Below are positions 14,201-27,600 of a DNA stretch of 64,000 bases, piece by piece. The number at the start of each line of letters is the position of its first letter. The stretch's first letter is position 1. Below the pieces are notes generated by a model. That model saw only the letters and a list, made by a program, of their open reading frames with translations, was not told the origin of the DNA and did not search any database. A program made the translations under genes and the position numbers. Source of the DNA: Myoxocephalus aenaeus (Eukaryota; Chordata; Actinopteri; Perciformes; Cottidae). The stretch spans positions 4,602,501 through 4,666,500 of the forward strand of contig JBAMJR010000084.1 of assembly GCA_038501785.1 (NCBI GenBank). Direction: 5' to 3'.

Positions 14201-17200
14201 ACGCGTACCAGACCCTGCCAAAGACGCCCCGCCACAGCCCCACGCCGGCCCGACTCGGCGAGTACAAGTACGCCCAGGACCGCCTCAGCCACTTCCGCCT
14301 GGCCCCCGACCCGGGGCCCAACACCGTCTGGCAGCTGTACGAGTGGCAGCAGCGCCACCAGTACCGCCACGGCAGCCCCACGGCGCCGCTCTACACCCCG
14401 GCCCCGGACTACCCGTTCGGGCCCCGCCCCCCGTCCGCCGTGCCTCCGCCCCGGTCCGAGGGGCCGCCGCGCTGCGTGTCGGTGCCGCCGTCGCCGGCGG
14501 ACATCCCTCCGCCGGGGCTCCCGCCCGGCAGCAGCAGGACCCTGTCGCCCGCGCGGAGGCCGCACACGCCGGCCGACCGCGTGACGGTCAGGCCCGCGGG
14601 CGACAGGGCGGCGGCGAACGTCCCCTTCGCCGCGTCGCCCCGCAGGGCCAAATCACAGCTGCTCAAGGTAAGAATAAACAATAAAAGAGTTGAATCTTGC
14701 ATGTTCAACTCTGTAATGTAGTGTCAGTAAACAACACATGCTCAGTTCTACTAAGATAAGATAAGATAAGATAATCCTTTATTAGTCCCGCAGTGGGGAA
14801 ATTACAGGATTACAGCAGCCTTGCTCACAAGTGAATAAAAAAGAATAATACAATAGAAACAAGTAATATAAATAAATATAAATGAGCAGTAAAACAGTAG
14901 AGAAATATTAATATACAGACTGAATAGAAAAGTACTTAAACGTATTGCACGTAAATACACGTAATATACGTAATAATACTAATAATTACTAACCACAGGG
15001 TCTGTGATGGGACAAGAAATGAAAAAAAGAGTCCAACTTTTCTCTGGACACGGTGATTTTGCATTCTATTCTACTTGCTGTGTCTCAACACAACCCCAAT
15101 GTTTCCTCCAGCAAAGGACCGAGATTAAACTGTCACGTCGGATGGCCTCATGTCAACCTCGCACTCGAACCCGAGTCCCGAGCTCCACGGTGATCAATCA
15201 ACAGATAATTATTCAAGAGTCGCCGGAATATAAACGAAAAGACGACGTTATGCGAGAACAGAGAGGGAAAGAGGAGAAAGGAATGCAGAAGACAGTGCTG
15301 TGACGTATGAAGGATAGACACCGTGATGCTTTACACGCACAGATATTGTTGCTCAGACATTATCGAGCCGATTATTCTGCTGCATGGATCGCATGGAATT
15401 GAATCCCGTCTTGCCTGTTTGTTTGTGCTCTTCCAGAGATTGGACGATTAACGCCTAATATTTAATTATTTATTTTCTTCCCACTCTCAAGAGGAATAGT
15501 TTCTCATCCAGAATTCATTGAGTCATTGTTTGAGGGGTTTTTTTGGGGCACAATGGCTGACGTTTCCTTCAGGCATTCAGTCTGTGTAATTATCTCAACT
15601 GTATCAGCAAACGGCTAACTGTACACTATATAGGAGATGTATACATACTAGTTAATATACTATATTGAATAATGTATATGCAGTATACACAGTGTAGTGT
15701 GTATCAAACATTTGTCATATTTACGCACTCTGAGAAATCAACAGCAAGTCCATTAGTATTTTATGTGTCACTTTCTGAAATTGAGGGGAGGGGAAAAACA
15801 CAAAAATGCAAATTTCCGCCCACTCTCCCTCCACCAGCCCGGAGATAATAAAGAACAGCGTGTTTTGTCAGCAAGGCCAAAGCCAAACATTGCACCCTCT
15901 CACAGGAGAAGCGTAGCCCTGGGTGATCCTTCACTATTCAGAGTACTTTGTGTTTATTCTGTTATTGCTGTAACACACATTGTCCGTCCTCAGATTGTTT
16001 TTTTGTGTTGAACGTTATATATATATATATTCTAAACTCCAGTGTATGTGCGGTTGTACTGTATGTGTGTAAAATGTGTTGTCTATGTGTTGTCAGGCTG
16101 CTACTATCGACAGACGGTCAATGCCTGCATCTGGCTACATCACACACACAGTCAGTGCTCCCAGCCTTCATGGCAAAACGGTACGTCTTGCAAATGAAAA
16201 CGCTTCACTGTGTTATTAATATTAATATTTGAGCAAACATTACACGGGGCGTGGATTTCATTTGGCACTATTTGGAACTCGGGGGTCAGAAACCTTGACT
16301 GGACCTGGAGTATCCAGTCAGGAAGTAAGGAAGTCAGGAAGTCAGTCACCAGAAGAGCATTCGTTCTAAATCTGAACAGGTGTTGCCCAAATCTTGATTA
16401 GCCTTTCTGTCGGCTCGGGCCAGTTGGCTGTTGCTGAGCATTCTGGGAGCCATTGCATCTACAGTGTCGCCTTTTTTGTCTCCGACGTCGTTACATCTTC
16501 CTAAATTCCGCCCGTGCAATTTGTCCGTTTGAAACGATTTGAAGTGTTTTCGCTGAAGTCGGGCGCGGTGGGTTTTTAACGCCAGCTTGTGTCGTCCTGT
16601 GGTGCCCCGGCAGCCCGAGGAGCTCACCCTGCTCCTCATTCAGCTGCGGCGACATCAGGCCAAGATGGCCTCCGCACGCCACCACGCGCTCGCCCAGCTG
16701 CAGCGGCTCAACGGGCCCAAAGAGGCCTACCACCACAGCCACTTCCTCACCACCACCACCACCACTAAAACCAGCCCCCTCCTCAGCTCCGGCCCCTCTC
16801 CCGTGTCCCACCTCGGACACGTGAGCCTCTCGGCTCCTCTGGGCTCTTGCAACATGCAGGTGGGCCCCCCCAAACCCTCCGCGGCATGCCGGCCCGTCAT
16901 GTTCCCAGCGCCTGGGAGAGGTTGCCACTAAACATTTTGCACAGTTACACTCACATAAAATCTCCCATCGGCATTATTTTTGATGGATTATTTCATGAAT
17001 TTGTACCATTTTCTTCTTGAGAAATGTTTTCATTTGGTCCATCATTCGTGGCTCTTTGTTGGTCAGTCTGTCTGTCCGTCAAACGTTTTGGGCCCAAGAA
17101 TTATTATGAAGACATTCCTCGTTCCCACATGATGAATTCTGATCATTTAGAGGAAACAAAAAGTAATTTCTGGAGTTACATTTTAAGTTACTTGGTAATT

Positions 17201-18392
17201 CTAGTCGGTTTGATAATGTAACGTCTTTCATTGGAATCATATCGTAATTAATTAATATATCGTGATATTGTTATATGACAATTACATTGTCTAGATCAGT
17301 GGTTCTCAACCTTTTTTCATTGATTGAAAAATTCAGCCAAGTACCCCCTAACAATTGCAAAATATTTTTTGGTTGAAAAAAAAAAGATGTAATACACAGT
17401 GTCTGATTTAATATAGAATATATACAATTATCTTCATGAATTTACACTTACATTTTATTGAATATGTATTAAATAACTATTTTTAAAGGATTTTTTGAAT
17501 GGATGCAAAGGGGTACACGTACCACCATTTGAGAACCACTGGTCTAGATTAATAACTTAAATAAATAAGATAAATAAGTTAAAAACTTTCAATTCCAAAC
17601 TGATCTGACATGTCTCTTAGACCTTAAAACCCCGATGTGTATCATTTAAATCAATTCAACACATCACCATTCATTTTCACCAGGATGCTCAAATCACGTG
17701 AGACTGACACAAATTCCCTGTAATATTTCGTATTAATTAACATAACGGTTCATTCCATGTTATCATATTCACCGATACTGACGCCTTCACACAATCTCAG
17801 ACCAGACCTGTAACTCAGTCGATCCTGCACAGTAAATACAACGACTGGGTGTGAAATAGTGCCGAAAAGCCACCATTCCCCAGATAAATAAAGACGGCAA
17901 ACGTTAAAACAGCAGCGGCATCGATAACCGAGTGTCGTTACGTCAGTGGCAACCTCTACCCAGAAGCCCCGGTGCTTTAGTGGTGTGACCCCCCGGGCAT
18001 GGTTGATCTGTGAGTGCTGGCCTTGCTGCCGTCATAGAACCACCCGCCTCTTCTTTTATTTTTATTTTCCCTCCATGTTGCTGTTCTCTGACCGGCCCGT
18101 TTCCATACCGTGCTTCTCGCGAAAAAATGTCCGTACGCATGTTGTGCTGCTAACTCCTCCACGTCCCACAAAACGCTTCCGGCTAACCGGCTGAAAGCGT
18201 CGGTCAGTTTGGTCTTCTGATTCGTGAATCTTTGTTGTTTGTTTTTCGTGTGGCTGTTGCTGTTGCTGTTGCTGTTGTTGTTGTTGAGTGATGTGAGCTG
18301 AATTCACCCAATATTTCCATATCTGCTGCTTCCTGTGGATCTGGTTTTGCAGCAGCAGCGTCTCAGAGAACACAAGTTAATGCATTCCTGCC

Positions 18393-18429
<37 letters not shown>

Positions 18430-19017
18430 GTGATGCATGTTGGCTCAGACACACACCAGCAGTCCACACGTCATGCGTTTAATCCCCGTGGACGTGAATC
18501 AGTAATCCACCCTCGCGTGCTTTTCTCCCATCTAGAGCGACGACACCTACATGCTGCTGAAGAAGGACCTGGAGTACCTGGACCTGAAGGTGAGAAACCA
18601 GAGATCAGCGTTGATTTTTTTTTTTTTAAAACATGTCTCCAGCTCAAACTAACACTTGTAACTAACAGAGATGCTCAGGCTCCTGTGAGAAACCAAACCT
18701 CCCCGGTAGACTTGTGACTCCTCCCATTGACCGCGGCTCTGTGTCTTTTGTGATTTTGACTCCCAGATCAGAGCTCTAGAGCCCCTGATCCTCGCAGTTC
18801 ACAGTTTACTACTGCACTGCACTGCTGGGCCTCTCAGGCCTCTGATGAACGTAAGCTGTATGTGTGTCTGTGTGCGTCTGTGTGTGTGTGTGTGTGTGTG
18901 TGTCCGTACAGACGGATAGTGCCGTTGTGCGTCTGTGACTGTGCGTCTGTGCAGGCGCTTACATGCCCATGCATGACTCTCCAGTGTTTGTGAGTAGGGA
19001 TGCGTGTGTCCAGTCCA

Positions 19018-19054
<37 letters not shown>

Positions 19055-19441
19055 TCTGTGTCTGTGTGAGAGAGAGAGAGAGAGTGTGTGTGTGTGTATG
19101 TTTTAGACGACTCTTTTTGTTCTAGAAAGACCATCCCATTGCTTCCAGCTCCGCATTCACGGCTTGAATGGCATCAGATGTCTTACATGTGACCTTTGAC
19201 CTTCCCCCCCCCTCCTCCCTTTCCCCCACGTGGTGATGTTCTGGGCATGGGATGGCTCGGCAGTGCATGTGCTGTGGCTGTGGCCCCGGTGGTTGAAAAG
19301 CCAGCTGCTTCTACCATCGTCTCTGAAACGCTGCACCTCCTTGACAAGAACACAGGGATCCGCTGTGTCATGTCGCTACTTTGTTCCCAAAAAGGAGGAA
19401 CAGGTGGTCCTAAACTAATCATCTCAAAGCCCGAGAGAGAT

Positions 19442-19491
<50 letters not shown>

Positions 19492-22282
19492 GCTATCGGT
19501 GAAACTTCTCATACTCATATGCACATGCGCTCTATTTCAGAGTTGCAGGAGGTTATTTTCCAGTCTAACTGGATGTGAGCACCTGCACTGGGCCTGTTCC
19601 TAAAACTATTACGTTCCTGTTCACTAACACACGTTGGGACATAGTGTCCCGTATAGAGGGGTTCATGGTCAATCTGTGCAGGGCTTCAAAGTGTCCATAG
19701 CCGCTGTGTTCTTCATGGCAAGAGCTGATGTTGTGCCCACTCATATTGTCATGTTCCCCCCGAGGCCAAGAGAATGTGTCTCAGGTGGTGTGTGTCGGCC
19801 TCGTGGTACTTTAGTGCGTAGCTGTTCTCTGTGTTCTCCGTGTTCTCCTGGATTTCAGCACCATTTGAGTTAACGCGGACATGCTTATTGTGGCCGTTTC
19901 TAGGTAGCGGGAAGTCAGACGCTGAAGGAGTCGGGGAAACCGGTCAAGGTTGCGGAAAGTGACGTGGACGTAAGTACCGGGCTCCGGGGCTTCTTAAAGC
20001 GGCGGCCGCTCTTAACGCGGCTGCATTCTGACGCTGTTTGTTTGTCGTATCGAATATTTAAAGAATGTTAAGAGAATGGAGTTACATTTGGCGGAAAGTG
20101 AAGCGGTGACCAATAAAATGTGAATGTTACCGTACTTTTCGGGTTATAAGCCGCTCCTACGGCTGATCAGTGTCCCCGCTGTAGCAAGCTAGTAGCGCTG
20201 CTAGCTAGCGCTGCTAGTAGCGCTGCTAGCTAGCGCTTCTGCTGCTACCGGCCACTGCTGCTGCTACTGCCTGCTGCTGCTACTGCCCGCGTCCCCTCTG
20301 CCCAAGTCGGGTGTCGAGCCTGGTCCCGCTACCTTCGGTGGTTTTCAGGGAGCTAGCGGAAGTTAGCGGGGAAGTGTCGGAGCGCTAGCAGGAGCCCCAG
20401 CTGGCTACAGCGGGGAGCTGTCGGGGACACTGACCGAAGGCTTATAACCCGAAAAGTACGGTAATGTGTTTTTTTTTTCACATTTTCTCTTCATTTACTT
20501 GAATGAAAAGGTCTGGCATTTAGTAGCCATACGTTTGCTATCATTAGGATAACACGTCTAATTTGTTAGAATTACAGGTAGCACTTTATAATAACTACCG
20601 TACTTTTCGGGTTATAAGCCGCTACTGCCTTCGGTCAGTGTCCCCGACAGCTCCCCGCTGTAGCCAGCTGGGGCTCCTGCTAGCGCTCCGTCACTTCCCC
20701 GCTAACTTCCGCTAGCTCCCTGAAAACCACTGAAGGTAGCGGGACCAGGCTCGACACCCGACTTGGGCAGAGGGGACGCGGGCAGTAGCAGCAGCAGCGG
20801 GCAGTAGCAGCAGCAGTGGCCGGTAGCAGCAGAAGCGCTAGCTAGCAGCGCTACTAGCAGCGCTAGCTAGCAGCGCTACTAGCTTGCTACAGCGGGGACA
20901 CTGATCAGCCGTAGGAGCGGCTTATAACCCGAAAAGTACGGTACAATAAGTCAAAGCTAGCTAGCTAGATACTCTTATCTAGCTAGATTAATATTATTAT
21001 TAATCAATAATCAATAATATGTATGTGCCAGAAAACTATGGAACACTTGTGCCACATCACCATCATATTAATGTTCTTTATCACTTTGTTGTGTCTATTT
21101 CCCTTTTCTGTTGAGAAGATAACTGAGACTTCTGCTAGCTTTGAGGCACTGCTTATTAATGCTTTGTTAAGCAGAGATAGTCCTCACTTTAGATGAGGTC
21201 ACAGAACATACTTAACTAATACTTAACTAACGATGAATTGCAGTATTAAAACACGTTTATAAAGCACATGTTAACATTAGTGCATCCACCTATACGTCCT
21301 TAATAATTGGTTTGCAATATATATTACTTAATTTACAAACGGGCAATCCATCATTTATAAAGTATGAAAACCCAATAATGAAACGCATAATAGTCAAGCT
21401 TATTAATAAAGAATAAAACATTTATAACTGTTTATGAATTGCACAATAATGAGTTACTAATGAGTGTTCATGTTGGAATAATGCTTTATAAATGATGAAT
21501 TAAGTGTTTACTAATGCTAAATAGTGTGTAGTTATTATAAAGTGCGACCGAATTACATTTTAGTTTGTGTATACAGGGTTCCTCTGCAGTATGGAGAAGT
21601 ATGACGTGATATTTTAGTCATTTCCAGGCCTGGACAAGTATGGAAGAAAAAAGAATATGGAAAAATATTTGGGTTTAAAGACTATTATATTGTTTCTTTT
21701 AAATATGAAATTCAGAATTTCCAGTAATAAATGTCTGATGAAAGCAAAGTGGAGCAGCCAGCGCCGCCTCTGAGGTTGAAGGTAATTAGGGCGAAACAGA
21801 AATATGGATATGTGGAGAAAAAAAAAGTGTGGGAGGACACGATAAAGGATTCCTCTCGTCCTCGAGGCGGCTCGGGAGCGTTCAGAGGTGAACGCCATAA
21901 CTCCCTCAGTTTCATAATCCGAAACAACTCCCCTGGCGGTTTGTCTGAACGGTCTCGTGTGAAAGTGTTCCTCGGCAGAGGCTCCGCGATACGCAGCTGC
22001 TTCAACAATTTATGAGAGCGTTGTCCGCGATGAATATTTGATCGGCTCCGACAACAACAACATCACCGCGGAGACAACAACAGGATTAATAATTGATGTG
22101 ATGGAATGTAAAAAAAATTCAGTCACGACCTCATTACATGTTGTTTAACCGCGGGACGGTGAAGGGATCCGGCCTTTAACCGAGTTTAACGGGGGATTAA
22201 CTAACACGGCCCACAGCCTCCCGGGTCTGGGACTCAAAGTGTGGGTGTGTGTCTGTGTGTGATGTGTGCGCATGGTAATTAA

Positions 22283-22323
<41 letters not shown>

Positions 22324-23206
22324 CTAATGCATCTGCAGCCGCAGGACGAGGGGAAGTTGTAGTGAAGCGAACGGGCCGCTTAATTACCGGAGCAAACACA
22401 CAGGAACACACACTTTGGTGATCCCTCTCTCTCTCTCTCTCTCTCAGCTCTGTGTCTCTCTCTCCCCCTCTCTGCCCTTGCAGGTGAAGTTAAGTCGGCT
22501 GTGTGAGCAGGACAAGATCCTCAAGGACCTGGAGGCGAGGATCAGCTCCCTGAAGGAGGACAAGGTGCGCGCTCCGTTCTTTACGTTCACGCGCTCCGTC
22601 AGTCCAGAATCAAAGTGGTTTTCTTTCTGCGTTCAACGTTATCAGTCATTGACATTCCTGTCTTTACGTTTCTTGACTGGAAAAGTTGGTACGGCCTAGA
22701 AGACGTGTCCAGAAACGCACGAAACAAACCGAAAGAGCGACACAATGTATAGTATAAAGACTGTAATGAGAGTCTGATTGGCTGTAGAAACATGCAGGGA
22801 CAGGGAAGCAGGTCTGTCAGTTGCTTTGGTTGACCTCATGAACGACCCCCTCCCCCTCAGGACAAGCTGGAGAGTGTACTGGACGTGTCCCACCATCAGA
22901 TGGAGCAGTACCAGGAGCAGCCGGCCCACGTCCACAAGATCGCCTACCAGCAGAGGCTGCTGCAGGAGGACCTGGTGTCCATCCGGGCCCAAATATCACG
23001 CATCTCCACGGTATATACACAAGCAGTGTCTCTTTAAAAAAAATGTTTTATCTTGCATGATGTACTGAGTTTAAATTTATATTTATCATCTAAAATGAAC
23101 AGAACTATCCAATGGCAAATGTATGCAAACTATCATATATGATGATTTCCTTTTAGTATTTACGAGTGTGTGTATATGTTTCAGCAGTTTGTGGTGCAGT
23201 ATGCGT

Positions 23207-23286
<80 letters not shown>

Positions 23287-24652
23287 ACACACACACAGAG
23301 ACCTCTATGAGGAAGCATCTGTCCCGCCGCTGTGTGTGTGTAACCTCAGACTCTGTGATGCAGGAGATGGCTCACGCCTGGGACGAGTACGGCACGCTGG
23401 AGCGATCAGTGGAGCAGCTGAGGACGGCGCTGCAGGCACACATGAACCACAGCGCCACCCCTCAGGTGAGACCCGGTACTGCAGCAATCTAGTTTGTCCC
23501 TCAGAGGCTGAGGATTGATTTACAGCATCTGTGGGTTTTGAAAGTCAAAGCTGATTTAAAAAAAACAACCTTTTTGTCTAATTTTGTCCTGACAGTAGTA
23601 CATGAGACAGATAATGATGTGTGTGTGCGTGTGTCTAACTGCAGCAAGAGAAAGCTGAGATGAAGCGTGAGCTGTGGAGGATCGAGGATGTGATGGGGGG
23701 CCTGAGTGCCAGCAAAGCAAACTACAAGATCACCATTGACTCGGTCCAGAACCCAGGTCGGTAACGGCCAAAGCCGGCTGCTTTTTAGGAAAACTGAACA
23801 ATTTGATATCCAAAATGGAAGAAAAAAAGTGGAAAGAGAGAACTCAGGTTAACAAGTTCCACACCGATACGTTCAATGAGTATTATAGTCTACGACAGAT
23901 TCTTTAGATATTTAGCACGGTCGACATATTATGACAGTATCCGTATTTCTCCGTGTGTTCGTGGCCCCTCCCACCAGAGAGGAAACTAGTGCCTTCGGTG
24001 TCGGACCCGGCAGTGCCTTCTTTCAGCACCGAGGTCCAGCCGCCGCCTCGCAGCTCCGCCCCCGGCTTCCTGTCCCACACTCTGCCTCACAGCACCGTGC
24101 CAAAGTGGGTGAGTGTCTCCCGTCCGCCGGCCGCTTCACGCGCAGGAGTTCCCGCTGGATTTAATCCCGGTTTGAGTTTGAGAGTTCAATACTGCATCCT
24201 TTCCCTCCCCGTCACAGGCGGAGGACAGCGCCCCCCCCAGGCCACCGCTGCCTCGCCTCTACGACTACGAGGAGACGCCGCCCGTGGTGCCGCCGCTCCC
24301 CAAAGAGGCCTCGGTCATCCGCCACATGTCGGTGCGTGGGCTGAAGCGCCAATCGGACGAGAGGAAGCGGGACAGGGAGGGCGGGCAGTATGTTGCCAAT
24401 GGAGACTGTCAGGTATTCTCACCTTTTGTGGGCGCCAAGCCCTGTAAATGCAGTTTTGCGGCTGATTTTTATGTCAAATTGAGACATTACGTTGTTTTTT
24501 TTAATATATATTTTTGGTCTGTCTAACCTGTTCTGGTTCCAGGCGGACTTGCGGTCATACTTGAGTGAACCAGAGCTGCCGGGTCTGAGCCAGCAGAGCG
24601 CCGCGTCTGACGGGGACTACCAGAGTTTCCAGGGCAAAGGTATCTGAACAGT

Positions 24653-24688
<36 letters not shown>

Positions 24689-27600
24689 AAATACACACAT
24701 TTAACAGACGGCACAGACCTTTATGAGGCCGTCCTATAGTCGTGTATTTTTTAACGGTGTGCAGTCAATCGACATGTTTTTTATTTCTTCCTGGAAACAA
24801 AAAATGTACTCGTCAAGCTTTAATCAAATATATTTTGAACGTGTATAGACGAGTGTATTTGTGTTCAGGAAGACATATTTTCATTAGAAATCAAATTTCT
24901 TCAGAATAGAACATTCATCACTTATCTTACTAATAAATGATCCCCAGCTAATGTGGAGCAAAATGTTTCAAAGAGTCCGTCACCTGGAATGTTATTAAAA
25001 TTCTTCTAAATCCTGAGAAATTCAAATAAAAAATCAAATTTTGTAAATATTTTGTTCAGCAATTAAGTTGAGGGAATGTATGTCACCGGCGTGGATTCAT
25101 AATACGCTTTTTGTTTCACCGTAAGTTTATTCTATTTTGTATCTTTTGTGTTTTCACTGTTCGACCTTTTGTCAGTGCTGAAGCTAGACCAGACCTGGGC
25201 TTTTTAATTTTAAATGACATTTTTGACATATTTTCATAGCCTTATTGTAACATGTATTCTTACCAGTAGCAGCTCAAAACCATATAATTTACAGTTATTT
25301 TTTAATAAAGTAATAACATTAATATTGAGTTAATTGAATTAAGTTCAGCCTCTTGGTTCGGCCCTCCACAACGGTCCCAATTAACTCATGTGGCCCCTTG
25401 GGGAAAGTAATCGCCGACCCCTGAGCTAGACTGTGCTGATGGTCCTCGTCCTGCTGTCGTCCACCAGGTCTGTCCGGCTGCTCGTTTCTACCGAACCAGT
25501 CCAACTCCATCGCGTCCTACGTCACCCTGAGGAGAGGCCCGGGGAGCTCCGCAGCCAGGGTGAGTCCTGCTTCTATACGCCTGCTTTTGCTGGAAAGTCT
25601 GTGCTAATCATATGTTTAATGTAAATATTTCAAATTCTGAATAAAACACAACCCTGAGGAGAAAAGTGTAAACGATTCCCTCATCCTACAATTCAGCGTT
25701 GCTGTTTAGCATGTGATTGAGAGACACTGTATGTTCATGAGCCACCTCTCCGTTGTTATATATGAAGTACAAACATTAGGTACTGATAGCCTTTGATATG
25801 CATGTTCTAATCTAGACGTTCTGTGGCTGTATTAGAAATCTCACACTAACGCACTGCAATATCTGTAGTTTTTATATATAAATACCGTAAAAGTCGGGTT
25901 ACAAGCCGCTCCTACCTGCGGTGGGTGTCCCCGCTGTAGCAAGCTAGCAGCAGCGCTAGCTAGCTTGCAACTTCGGTGGTTGTTGGGGAGCTAGCGGGAG
26001 CGCTAGCTGGAGCGCTAGCTGGAGTGCTAGCTGGCTACAGCGGGGAGCTAACGGGGACACTGACCGAAGGTAGTAGCGGCTTGTAACCCGACTTTTACGG
26101 TATGCAGTTCTAATACGAATAAGGATGGGAATATTTACTCAGATGGGATTGGGACAGAAGGTTTTTTGCAGAAGTGGGATGGGACAAGAGAAAAAAACAC
26201 TCCTGTGTCACCTTCTAGTGAGGTCCAGATGGTATTTCTATTTGCATCCATATTTGTTGTGGTACTGTATGGTGTTTTAAATCTTCTTCTATCATTTTGT
26301 TTACACTACAATATTTTACTCTCCATGTTCCACTGCCTTTTTAATTCTCTTTTCTTACTTCCCGTCTCAGCAGGAGAGACCCAAGAGTGCCTTGGAGCGT
26401 CTGTCGTCGCCCACAGAAGCCCCGCCGCCCCCGAGCGGCCCGCCGCGGGGCCGGATGACGGCGGAGGAGCAGCTGGAGCGGATGAAGCGCCACCAGAGGG
26501 CGCTGGTTCGCGAGCGCAAGAGGAACCTCAGCCAGGGCGAGCGCCCCTCCGCGGGCCCCTCCGCCTCCACCGGCACCACCCAGCGCTCCTGCTCCTCCTC
26601 CTCCTCCTCCAGGCTGCCCTCCAGCACCTCCGACCCTCCGGCCTCCGTACGTTACCCCCCGCCCTCGCGCAGCAGCAGCAGACACAGGGAGCACCACCAC
26701 TGCTGCTATGCCGGCCTCCAGCCCCCGGCCACATAATAACCCGGCGGGAAAAACGCTAACACGCTAGCACTCTCCGCCTTGTGTAACCAGTGGCTGTCGC
26801 CGTTAGCGCTAACATGCGAAAGGGAGCTGAGCTAGCTTGGTTAACGCTTTAAGAACAACGGGAGACCAAATGGGCACAGGGGAGTGAGGGGAATGCTCGG
26901 CTAGTTGTGGACTGGGACAGTCACTCCCTGTCTATTTTTATTTTAATTCTTTTTAAAGGTGCGACCTTGTTCCCACCGCCCCCCGGTGGGACCTCACTGA
27001 CACACTTCTGAATGTAAATCCACCGAGAAAAAGGAGGAGACGGAAGTTTTTATCACCAGAAAGTAGAGAGAAGAGCCCATTTATGTACAAATATACACGC
27101 CGTGTACTTGTACACCATTTATTTATTTACTGAGGGATATTTTCAGTATACAGTTGTACAGTTATATTTTGTAGAGATTTGGTATATAGAGCATATAGAG
27201 GAGTGTGTAAGGGGGATGATGGGAGAAGAAGTATTCAGGTTGACGGAATATGGAGAAAAGAGGCGAGTGGCACAAATCATGATCACACCTCCCTGCTTTC
27301 TTTCCTTCAAATGAAATCCAAGTGCCTTGTTTTCGCTGACGGATCTTTTTTGCCTTTTTTATCCCAGATTTACCTCCTTAAATCAACGTTTGAATGAAGC
27401 ATGCGTTATAGAAACGATGCAAGAGCTGCAGCTTTGACGGTGGCTTTTTTTCTTCTTCTTCTGTGTAGTGGGAGAGACGCTGCTGGTTTGAACCCCTAAA
27501 GGAATACTTTGACATTAAGACTAAATCTAGTTCACCCTTTTTGGTTTCAGTATGGAATGCTAACAATGCTAACAATGCTAACATGCCTGGGTGGAAAAAA

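Larger units (their letters stand above)
16860..18535 (+). other. plekha7 intron F-G
   Basis: Contains a complete hAT-type MITE (17297-17541), a CTG/TTG run (18250-18287) and a GT tract (18396-18428). The remainder is unique. Confidence 0.8.
19970..22483 (+). other. plekha7 intron H-I with nested transposons
   Basis: Holds two opposite-facing TA-flanked MITEs (20130-20461 and 20598-20941), the second inserted in a hAT-type element (20577-21549). A (TA)n tract lies at 22283-22318 and a (TC)n tract before the acceptor. From 21560 to 22280 nothing was recognised. Confidence 0.85.

Noticed and set aside
13215..14565. Long minus-strand Arg/Gly/Val-rich frames (208 and 168 aa)
   Set aside because: Antisense shadows of GC-rich plekha7 exons C and D, whose + frames match the family and splice correctly.
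26341..26734. Minus-strand Arg/Gly-rich frames opposite plekha7 exon Q
   Set aside because: Shadows of the GC-rich coding exon.
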